Of a DNA stretch of 64,000 bases, positions 44,185-51,574 are shown piece by piece. How positions within the stretch are numbered: position 1 is the stretch's first letter; the number at the start of each line of letters is the position of its first letter. Position numbers and translations under genes: made by a program. This stretch comes from an uncultured Prevotellaceae bacterium (GTDB lineage: Bacteria > Bacteroidota > Bacteroidia > Bacteroidales > Bacteroidaceae), in contig CACYME010000034.1 in NCBI GenBank assembly GCA_902775475.1, positions 1 to 64,000 on the forward strand, in the 5' to 3' direction. Below the pieces are notes generated by a model, which did no database searches, was not told the DNA's origin, and was given only the letters and a program-made list of their open reading frames with translations.

Positions 44185-47100
44185 ATGAAAAGAAAACTAC
44201 TACTAATGACTTTACTTCTGCTCCTGATGATGATTGGAGTCAGGGCACAAGACGAACATCTGAAACTACACTTCGACTTCAGCCAAGTGGCTGGGGCTAA
44301 CGTAACTGATGTTGCTGGAGGCATCACGGCCAGGTTGCTGGGTGCGGCCAAGGTGGAGCAGGTGGGCCGCTACAGCGTGCTCAGTCTGGGCAATGCTTCG
44401 GGCTACCTGAACATGACCAACGCTGCCGGTGCCGTGGTGCGGTCGTTGGCCGACTTCACCGTGTCGGCCTGCTATCGTGTCGACGCTGCCGCCTCGCTGT
44501 CGGGCAACGGCTTTTTCCTTTGGGCTTTCTCCACATCGACAGCATGCACGCAGACCGAAGGAAAATACATGGCCTATCGTCTGAACGCTCAGCGCATGGC
44601 CACATCAATAGGCGGCTGGGGCAGCGAAAGCGGTATCGAGACTGGCTCAGAATCGGCAAAGGGTAAGTGGATTCATGTACTCTATCGGCAGAAAGGCCAG
44701 CTGGGTGAACTGTTCATCGACGGCAATCGCGTGGGGCAGAATGCGGCCATGCCTGTACTGAGCACCACCTTCACCGCCACGCCCGCCAGTTGCTGGATAG
44801 GCCGGGCACCGTTCTCAGGTGACAGCTATCTGAGGCAGACACTGGTTGCCGACTTCCGCATCTACGACGTGGCTGTGACTGACGGGCAACTGGCTGAACT
44901 GGCTGCCGTGGCTACCGATATAGAACAGGAATACAAATACGGACAGCCTGGCGACTTCACAGTCCTGCAGGCCAAGGTTGAAGAATGCAAGGCTTTCGTC
45001 GCTGGCGCTGCTTCGGCCTATGCGCCTAACGCCATCGCCGAACTGCAAGACGAGATTATCGTTGCCGAGAAAGAAATAGCAGCCGCACGCGCCTCGCAGG
45101 CCCTGATTGACCAATACGTGGCCACGCTGACACAGTTGCTGGCCAATGCCAAGGCCACCAGTGGATACCAGGCAAAGCGGGTCTTCGAAGTGACGGCCGA
45201 CCACGGCTTCGTGCATCCTGGCGGCATCGTGTCGCAACAGGACATCGACCGCGCCAAGCAGCTGCTGGCCAGTGGCGACGAGCGCATCAAGCGGGCCTGG
45301 AACATCCTTTGTGCCAACGAATACTCAAATGCCAACGTAGCCACATGGCCCACTCCGACGGTCATTCGTGGTGGCGGTTCGGGCCAGAACTATATGAACT
45401 GTGCCCGAGGTGCCGCCATGGCCTACCAGAACGCCCTGCGCTGGAAGATTGGCGGCACTCGGGCCAATGCTGACGCTGCCGTGCGTATCATGATGCAGTG
45501 GGTACGCGAGTGCAACGGCCTGGGTGGCGACACCAACATCTCGCTGGCTGCCGGCATCTATGGCTATGAGTGGGCCAATGCTGCCGAGCTGATGCGCGAC
45601 TATGACGGTTGGAGTCGTGAGGACTTCGACGCCTTCCGCCAGTGGATCATTCGCGTGTTCTACAACCCCGCTATCGACTTCCTGCGCCGCCGCCACGATA
45701 CATGGATGAACTGGCGCTATCCCAACATGGGCGAACGTCCCGGCCACTACTGGTCGAACTGGGGGCTGTGCAACGCGCTGTGCGTCATGTCTATCGGCAT
45801 TCTGTGCGACGATGTCCACATGTACAACCAGGGCGTGTCGTTCTATAAGTACGACCATCAGGGCACCTTCCAGGCCGACCGCAGCCAGCTCAGCCAGATT
45901 GTTAACGACGGCTGCAATGAGTTCATCGGCAACCTGGTGCCCATCGTATTGCCCGACGAGCGTGGCCCCCTGGGCTATCTCGGACAGATGCAGGAGAGCG
46001 GACGCGACCAGGGCCACGCCCTGATGGCACTCGGTCTGGCGCTCGACATCTGTCAGGTGGGCCTCACGCAGGGCGACGATCTCTTTGCCTACATGGACGA
46101 CCGTATTGCTGCCGGACTGGAACACGTGGCGGCCCTCAATTTCGGTGGTGTGGCTGCTGCGTCGTTGCCCTGGAAAAACTACAATTATTCCGACTGCCGT
46201 GGCTACCTGGGGCAAGGCTGGCTCATGACAGGCCCCAACGAGGGCGGCAAGGGCGAATACCGCCCCTACTGGGACCGGGCCATCGGCTATTACGAGGGAC
46301 TGCGTGGCGTGAAGCTTCTGTATGCCGAGAAGGCCAGCGCAGCCGTCTGCCCCGACGGCGGTGGCGGCAACTATAGTCAGAACTCCGGCGGCTTCGACCA
46401 CGTGGGCTTCTCGACCCTCACCAGTTGGCGACCCGCCATCGACAAGGCACAGGCCATCACGCCCCTGCACGGCGACATTGTATATAAAGGTGTGACCTAC
46501 CAGAACCAGACCAACCTGGGTGGCCTGAAGTACAAATACGAGGTAGAGCCTTCGCGGGCCATTCCTGCCGACGGTGCCGACATCACGCTCATTCCCCAGC
46601 TGCCCGAAGGCACCGAGGACAGCGGACAATGGCAATGGAGCACGGGCGAGACTACCCGCCAGCTGACCGTGAAGGCCGACCGCAGCTACATCTACCGCGT
46701 CACCTATACCGCCCAGAACGGCACCCGGAGCCAGCAGGCCTTCGCCATCGCCGTGAGCGGTGACGCCGCACCCGACCCGATGACCAACGAAATCACCATC
46801 GGCGGAACCATCTATCAGGACACCGTGCAGAGCGTGCTCAGTGGCAGCAGTGTCATCCTCTATGCCGGACCGACGACGGGCTGGACGAATGACTACCTCT
46901 GGGACAACGGGCAGACGACGAGCGTGATTACCATCCCCGTGCTGACCACCAGCCGCACCTACACCTGCCAGTATGCCAACCAGAGCGGAGCCGTGAGCGA
47001 GAGCCGCTTCCACCTGAACGTGGTGCCTGCCATCCAGCTCATCAACGGTGCAACGACCGACGAGGCAACCCTGCTGCCTGGCTGCAAGGCCAAGCTGCAA

Positions 47101-47853
47101 CTGGCCATTCCCACCTTTGCCAACGCCACCGATGTCGTCTGGGAGGATGGCACCACGGGAACCACCCGGACAGTGACCATATCCGACAGCGACACAGATG
47201 TTTCGGCCTCCTACCAAGGCATGGACTATCGTTTCCATCTGCATCCGATGGGTGGTGGGCAGTATCCCATTGATGCCACCTCGCTTATCGTCAATCCCGA
47301 CTTCGCCACCATCGACGGTACGGGCTGGACCATGACCGGCATGTGGGGCAACCAGCGCTACAACGGAGCTGTTGAGGTGTGGCACTCCACTAATTTCCAC
47401 TTCACGCAAACCGTCAGCGGACTACCCAATGGCAGCTATACCGTGACCTGCCAGATGGCCAATGGCGAGGGCAGCAACACGGGCTATCTCTATGCCACGT
47501 CGGGCAGCAACACCGTGAAGGCCACGGTGAGGCAGAGCTGCGCAGGCAGCGACTTCGACGCCCAGCGCGACAAGATGGGCGCCAATGCTAACTACGGACG
47601 ACTCAAGGTCGACATCGACGTGACCGACGGCTCGCTCACCCTCGGCATCCGTGAGCCGTCTTCTGGCAACACCTGGCTTGTGTGGGACAACTTCACGCTC
47701 ACCTATCACGGTCCGAGTGCTTCTGGAATCTACGACATGGAAACAGGGCTCTCGCCTGCCGACGGGCTCATCTACGACATGCAAGGGCGGTCATTGTCCG
47801 AGGCTCCGCAGAAAGGCATCTATTTCAGAAACGGAAAGAAGTACGTCAGATGA
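44185..47853 (+). CDS. Secreted LamG/alginate-lyase-like polysaccharide lyase with C-terminal sorting motif
   Basis: The 1222-residue protein starts with a signal peptide (RKLLLMTLLLLLMMIGVRAQ). Residues about 25-250 are LamG-like (LKLHFDFSQVAG, GELFIDGNRVGQN). A helical linker at 255-330 (AKVEECKAFVAGA, EIAAARASQ) leads to a catalytic region of about 340-790 of the alginate_lyase superfamily type. It includes NWGLCNALCVMSIGIL and QMQESGRDQGHA with His611. Ig-like strands, a carbohydrate-binding-like module (about 1030-1185, VNPDFATIDGTGWTMTGMW) and the end YDMQGRSLSEAPQKGIYF follow. It probably degrades a uronate-containing polymer at the surface; the exact substrate is not readable. Upstream is ispF with a 73-bp gap, downstream a strong terminator. 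Confidence 0.75.
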   Translation: MKRKLLLMTLLLLLMMIGVRAQDEHLKLHFDFSQVAGANVTDVAGGITARLLGAAKVEQVGRYSVLSLGNASGYLNMTNAAGAVVRSLADFTVSACYRVDAAASLSGNGFFLWAFSTSTACTQTEGKYMAYRLNAQRMATSIGGWGSESGIETGSESAKGKWIHVLYRQKGQLGELFIDGNRVGQNAAMPVLSTTFTATPASCWIGRAPFSGDSYLRQTLVADFRIYDVAVTDGQLAELAAVATDIEQEYKYGQPGDFTVLQAKVEECKAFVAGAASAYAPNAIAELQDEIIVAEKEIAAARASQALIDQYVATLTQLLANAKATSGYQAKRVFEVTADHGFVHPGGIVSQQDIDRAKQLLASGDERIKRAWNILCANEYSNANVATWPTPTVIRGGGSGQNYMNCARGAAMAYQNALRWKIGGTRANADAAVRIMMQWVRECNGLGGDTNISLAAGIYGYEWANAAELMRDYDGWSREDFDAFRQWIIRVFYNPAIDFLRRRHDTWMNWRYPNMGERPGHYWSNWGLCNALCVMSIGILCDDVHMYNQGVSFYKYDHQGTFQADRSQLSQIVNDGCNEFIGNLVPIVLPDERGPLGYLGQMQESGRDQGHALMALGLALDICQVGLTQGDDLFAYMDDRIAAGLEHVAALNFGGVAAASLPWKNYNYSDCRGYLGQGWLMTGPNEGGKGEYRPYWDRAIGYYEGLRGVKLLYAEKASAAVCPDGGGGNYSQNSGGFDHVGFSTLTSWRPAIDKAQAITPLHGDIVYKGVTYQNQTNLGGLKYKYEVEPSRAIPADGADITLIPQLPEGTEDSGQWQWSTGETTRQLTVKADRSYIYRVTYTAQNGTRSQQAFAIAVSGDAAPDPMTNEITIGGTIYQDTVQSVLSGSSVILYAGPTTGWTNDYLWDNGQTTSVITIPVLTTSRTYTCQYANQSGAVSESRFHLNVVPAIQLINGATTDEATLLPGCKAKLQLAIPTFANATDVVWEDGTTGTTRTVTISDSDTDVSASYQGMDYRFHLHPMGGGQYPIDATSLIVNPDFATIDGTGWTMTGMWGNQRYNGAVEVWHSTNFHFTQTVSGLPNGSYTVTCQMANGEGSNTGYLYATSGSNTVKATVRQSCAGSDFDAQRDKMGANANYGRLKVDIDVTDGSLTLGIREPSSGNTWLVWDNFTLTYHGPSASGIYDMETGLSPADGLIYDMQGRSLSEAPQKGIYFRNGKKYVR

Positions 47854-47896
47854 AGAGCCTCAAGCCCATTTGTGGCTTCAATGCCATGCGCACAAA

Positions 47897-47941
47897 GAAA
47901 AACCAGTCTTTAGCATACCAAAGACTGGTTTTTCTCTGTTT
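47897..47941 (+). terminator. Strong intrinsic terminator after the lyase gene
   Basis: GAAAAACCAGTCTTT (47897-47911) pairs with AAAGACTGGTTTTTC (47920-47934), 15 perfect pairs with an 8-nt loop, and a T-rich tail TCTGTTTT follows. Confidence 0.9.
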
Positions 47942-48057
47942 TGGTAGGGCCGCTTTGCGGTAAGTCTATAAAACACCTTGGGGCATCCGTACAGCTTGAA
48001 ATTCCTTTCCTTTTCTTGAGCTGTTGCACCACTCGTCCTTAAATCTAAAAAATAATT

Positions 48058-48483
48058 AATTTTAAGGAAATAATGAACACTCACCCCCCTCAAATACTCA
48101 AGAATTTTGCGCGAGAAAACTTTTGGCTGAAAATAAGCGAGTTTTGAGAGGGTTTGTTAAATACTTGATAAATAGCATCTTACGCTGAATTTGACAAAAA
48201 TTGGGGCTTTTTCGCTTTCAAAAGTCAACGCCAATTTTTCAAAAGGCGTTGACTTTTGAAAATTTGGCGTGCTTAAAAACGAGTGAAACGAGGCAAAAAA
48301 ACGCGGAAAAAGCTGCGCAAAACGCTTCGTTTGTGCAATTTTTGACCCTTCCAGCCCCTTTTTTCGATTTTGTCGCCGAGTAAAAACGGTCCAAAACGGC
48401 TCAAAACGGCCATTTTTCATCGTAGAATGCATCGCAATTCTGTACTTTTTGTTTTAGGATTTTTAAGGAAATTTTGAACAGTG
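48058..48483. repeat. Dispersed 0.42-kb non-coding element, copy B
   Basis: It is homologous to copy A at 34725-35145. The 31-base identical core is at 48245-48275. A perfect 17-bp hairpin (arms 48216-48232 and 48245-48261, 12-nt loop) lies in the middle. Direct repeats TTTTAAGGAAATAATGAACA-like at about 48058-48078 and 48461-48480 bound the element. Confidence 0.7.
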
Positions 48484-48636
48484 GCGGCTTAAAAAAAACG
48501 AAGAACTGCGACCCTCACGAGCCGCAGTCCTTACAAGCCTATGTTTAACTAAAAATCCTTTTCTCTTAAAGAAATTTTCAGCCCAATAGGACTAAAAATT
48601 TGAAAGTTTAAAAGGGAGCTTCACAGCGACCTCCTG

Positions 48637-48704
48637 TTATCCACAGTTGAAAACTTTCTTTTTTACCAATAACTAAAAACCTAAAACTATAAATATTACT
48701 ACTA
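48637..48704 (+). promoter_or_regulatory. DnaA-box-like site with adjacent AT-rich trinucleotide tract
   Basis: TTATCCACA at 48637-48645 equals the classic DnaA box. About 50 bases on, ATTACTACTA at 48695-48704 resembles a DnaA-trio tract within very AT-rich sequence. Only one box was found, and the surrounding gene directions do not fit a chromosomal origin, so the role is open. Confidence 0.35.
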
Positions 48705-48820
48705 ACCTAAAACAATCTATTAACCTTTTGACGGTGCAATTCTTGACGAAAATCAATCTATATATAGGGCTTGGAGCGAATCTTTTCTGAAAAAATGATG
48801 GCTGAATGGAGAAAATGTTG

Positions 48821-48828
48821 TAACTTTG
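48821..48828 (+). promoter_or_regulatory. -7 box of the coiled-coil protein gene
   Basis: TAACTTTG matches the consensus 28 bases before the ATG at 48856. No -33 TTG was found at the right spacing. Confidence 0.55.
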
Positions 48829-48855
48829 CCGCGCAAAAAAAACGCTTAGAAGAAA

Positions 48856-49431
48856 ATGAAGAAACTACTCATTCTGGTGGCCGTGCTGTTGGTGGCCGTG
48901 CTGATGGTGCTGACACGTCCTGACAAGGCTGCCCACAAGGAGGCCATGATGAAGGCGGTGAAGGAGTTCGTTGACGAGGAGGCTGGCAACCGCGGCTTCG
49001 GCGACAACGTGCTGACTGACCTGGGCAAGGGCATCGTGAACAAGACCATCGAGACGGCCCTGAACGCGAAGCTGAAGATGAACGACTACTACCTGTTCAA
49101 CACCACCTACGTGCGCCTGAAGGGCGAGAACCAGCTGCTCTCGGTGGGCCTCTTCGGTCAGGTGATTACTTTCGACAAGAAGATGCTGCGCGAAAAGCTG
49201 GAGGAAGCTACGAAGGTGAAGGAGGAGGCCGAGACCGAGCGCGAGGCCGCCAAGCAGAGCGAGAAGGAGCTGAAGCGCCTGGAGAAGGAGCAGAAGAAGC
49301 GCCAGAAGGAACTGGAGAAAGAGCGCAAGCGCCACGAGCGCGACTCGCTGAAGGAGGTGCGCCGACAGGAGAAGGAGGCCGAGAAGGAGCGCAAACGCTT
49401 AGAGAAGGAAGCGCGGAGGAGTGATGAGTGA
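48856..49431 (+). CDS. Membrane-anchored protein with charged coiled-coil tail (DUF4359-like)
   Basis: The 191-residue protein begins with an N-terminal hydrophobic helix (KKLLILVAVLLVAVLMVLT), then TRPDKAAHKEAMMKAVKEF. The middle (about 60-110) has NDYYLFNTTYVRLKGENQLLSVGLFGQV, resembling DUF4359-type proteins. From about residue 115 to the end it is a long, highly charged Glu/Lys/Arg coiled coil (KELKRLEKEQKKRQKELEKE). It probably sits in the inner membrane with the coil on one face. Function is unknown. The stop codon lies inside a GTGATGA tandem repeat, so a change in repeat length could extend the protein. Confidence 0.6.
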   Translation: MKKLLILVAVLLVAVLMVLTRPDKAAHKEAMMKAVKEFVDEEAGNRGFGDNVLTDLGKGIVNKTIETALNAKLKMNDYYLFNTTYVRLKGENQLLSVGLFGQVITFDKKMLREKLEEATKVKEEAETEREAAKQSEKELKRLEKEQKKRQKELEKERKRHERDSLKEVRRQEKEAEKERKRLEKEARRSDE

Positions 49432-49515
49432 TAAGTGATGAGTGATGAGTGATGAGTGATAAGTGATAAGGCTCTGTGGTAAAGTCTCTCAACTCTCAAC
49501 TCTCAACACTCAACA
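49425..49515. repeat. Tandem word repeats before the GT4 gene
   Basis: AGTGATGAGTGATAAG words run from 49425 to about 49470 and are followed by a second word, CTCTCAACTCTCAACACTCA, at 49486-49516. The first word is the same as at 33366-33416. Confidence 0.75.
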
Positions 49516-49531
49516 CTAAGTAGGAAGAGGA

Positions 49532-50782
49532 ATGAAAGTACTGATTGTCAACACGAGCGAGCTGACCGGCGGAGCTGCCGTGGCAGCCAGCAGGCTGTGC
49601 GACGCGCTGAACGCCAACGGCGTGAAGACGATGATGCTGGTGCGCGACAAGCAGACCGACGACATCACCGTGGCCCGCTGTGGTGGCGCGTTGCAGAACC
49701 GCTGGAACTTCCTCTGGGAACGCTTCGTCATCTGGCTCAGCAACCGCCTGAGCCGCGAGAACCTCTTCAAGGTGTCCATCGCCAATGCGGGCATCGACAT
49801 CACCCGCACGAAGGAGTTTCAGGAAGCTGATATCATCCACCTGCACTGGGTGAACCAGGGCCTGCTCTCGCTGAAGGGCATCCGCAAGGTGCTGCAGAGC
49901 GGCAAGCCCGTGGTGTGGACCATGCACGACATGTGGCCGCTGACGGCCATCTGCCACCACGCCTATGAGTGCACCAGCTACCAGTCGGAATGCAGCGAGT
50001 GCCCCTTCCTGAACCATCCCGGGCGACATGACCTCTCCTACCGCGTGTTCCGCCGCAAGCAGCAGGTGCTGCATGGCATCGCTGGGCACCTCTCGTTTGT
50101 CGCCGTGAGCCAGTGGCTGGCCGACAAGGCGTGCAGCAGTGCGCTCACCGGTGCTTTCCCCGTGCACGTGGTGCCCAACGTGCTCTCCATGCAGCAGTTC
50201 ATCATCGTTGACCGCATCGACGCCCGCACGGCCCTGGAGGCTGAGGAGCGCTATGTCATCGCCTTTGGCGCGGCCCGCATCGACGACCCCATCAAGGGCT
50301 TCGGCTATCTCTGTCAGGCGCTGCGCCTGCTGGTGGAGCAGGGCAGGGTGAAGGCCGACGAGGTTCGCCTGCTGCTCTTTGGGCAGGTGCGCGACGGGCA
50401 GGTGCTCCAGCAGATTCCTGTGCGCTACACCCATCTGGGCTATGTGGACGATGCCTACCGCCTGTCGCAGATTTACTCTGCTTCTAATGTCACCGTTTCT
50501 TCCTCGCTCTACGAGACCTTCGGCCAGACGCTCATCGAGGCGATGGCCTGCGGCAGCGTGCCCGTGTCGTTCGACGGCTCAGGGCAGACCGACATCATCG
50601 TCCACCAGAAGAATGGCTATCTGGCCCATCGTCTCTCGGCAGAGAGCCTGGCCGATGGCATCGCCTGGGGGCTGCAGTGCCCGCTGTCGCCGCAGGACCT
50701 GCGCCGTAGCGTCGTGCGCCGCTACAGCGAGAGCGTGGTGGCTCAGCAATACATCAAACTCTATAACGACATGCTGAAATGA
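49532..50782 (+). CDS. Glycosyltransferase family 4 protein
   Basis: GT4 enzymes transfer sugars from nucleotide-sugar donors with retention. The 416-residue product has the N-terminal acceptor-side fold (MKVLIVNTSELTGGAAVAAS, IIHLHWVNQGLLSL, WTMHDMWPLT) and the donor-binding C half with VSSSLYETFGQTLIEAMACG at about 325-344, containing the E-x7-E motif. It overlaps the GT2 gene by 4 bp (ATGA). The pair probably acts in cell-surface polysaccharide or lipid-linked glycan synthesis; the acceptor is unknown. Confidence 0.9.
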   Translation: MKVLIVNTSELTGGAAVAASRLCDALNANGVKTMMLVRDKQTDDITVARCGGALQNRWNFLWERFVIWLSNRLSRENLFKVSIANAGIDITRTKEFQEADIIHLHWVNQGLLSLKGIRKVLQSGKPVVWTMHDMWPLTAICHHAYECTSYQSECSECPFLNHPGRHDLSYRVFRRKQQVLHGIAGHLSFVAVSQWLADKACSSALTGAFPVHVVPNVLSMQQFIIVDRIDARTALEAEERYVIAFGAARIDDPIKGFGYLCQALRLLVEQGRVKADEVRLLLFGQVRDGQVLQQIPVRYTHLGYVDDAYRLSQIYSASNVTVSSSLYETFGQTLIEAMACGSVPVSFDGSGQTDIIVHQKNGYLAHRLSAESLADGIAWGLQCPLSPQDLRRSVVRRYSESVVAQQYIKLYNDMLK

Positions 50783-51567
50783 TCAAGTTCACGGTAGTCA
50801 CCATCACCTTCAATGCCGAGGCCGTGCTGGGGCGGACGCTGCAGAGCGTGCTCCAGCAGACGCATACCGACGTGGAACACCTCATCATCGACGGTGCCTC
50901 GACCGACGGCACGCTGGCCCTGGCCGAAGCCTACAAGGCCGAGAGCGATGCCTCGGGATGCGGCCATAAGGTCATCATCCGCTCGGAACCCGACGACGGC
51001 ATCTACGATGCCATGAACAAGGGGCTGACACAGGCCTGCGGCGACTATATCATCTTCATGAATGCCGGCGACTGCTTCCCCCAGGCCGACACGCTGGAGC
51101 AGGTGGCCCACCGCTGCCGCCTGAACGAGCTGCCCAGCGACGGGCTGCCGGCCGTGCTCTACGGGCGTACCGACATCGTCGATGCCGAAGGGCGCTTCCT
51201 CTATTCCCGACGGCTGCAGCCTCCCCAGAAGCTCACGTGGCGCTCCTTCCGTCAGGGCATGCTCGTCTGCCATCAGGCCTTCTACGCCCGCACCGACATT
51301 GCCAAGAACGTGCGCTATGACACGCAGTACCGCTATTCAGCCGATGTGGACTGGTGCATCCGCGTGATGAAGGAGGCCGACCGCCTGGCGCTGCCGCTTC
51401 AGAACATCGGCATGGTGGTGGCCAACTATTTAGAGGAGGGCGAAACAACTCGCCATCACCGCGAGTCGCTGCGTGAGCGCTACAGGGTGATGGCGAAGCA
51501 TTATGGGCAGGTGAGTACGTTCCTGATGCACTGCTGGTTCGTCGTGCGGTCGCTATTCCGCAGGTGA
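50779..51567 (+). CDS. Glycosyltransferase family 2 protein
   Basis: The 262-residue GT-A fold enzyme has the start FTVVTITFNAEAVLGRTLQS, the DGASTDGT nucleotide-binding loop near 38-45, and SEPDDGIYDAMNKGL near 71-85. The acceptor-side DVDWCIRVM segment is near 193. This subtype is common in capsule and O-antigen loci. It is translationally coupled to the GT4 gene. Its stop is 7 bp from the stop of the convergent amylase gene, with no clear terminator between. Confidence 0.9.
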   Translation: MIKFTVVTITFNAEAVLGRTLQSVLQQTHTDVEHLIIDGASTDGTLALAEAYKAESDASGCGHKVIIRSEPDDGIYDAMNKGLTQACGDYIIFMNAGDCFPQADTLEQVAHRCRLNELPSDGLPAVLYGRTDIVDAEGRFLYSRRLQPPQKLTWRSFRQGMLVCHQAFYARTDIAKNVRYDTQYRYSADVDWCIRVMKEADRLALPLQNIGMVVANYLEEGETTRHHRESLRERYRVMAKHYGQVSTFLMHCWFVVRSLFRR

Positions 51568-51574
51568 CGTCAGT

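Larger units (their letters stand above)
47854..48855. other. 1-kb non-coding region with terminator, repeat element B and DnaA-box-like site
   Basis: No gene is supported. The region contains a terminator at 47897-47941, repeat element copy B (about 48058-48483), an AT-rich stretch with TTATCCACA at 48637-48645, and a promoter for the next gene at 48821. Confidence 0.7.

Noticed and set aside
45325..47409. 694-codon open frame opposite the lyase gene
   Set aside because: Antisense shadow of a well-supported secreted protein.
48157..48432. 91-codon minus-strand frame
   Set aside because: It lies in repeat element B and does not align as protein with the frame in copy A.
48637..48645. Calling 48.6 kb the chromosomal origin
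   Set aside because: A single DnaA box, no origin-linked genes, and ribosomal operons pointing toward the site argue against it; kept only as a low-confidence site.
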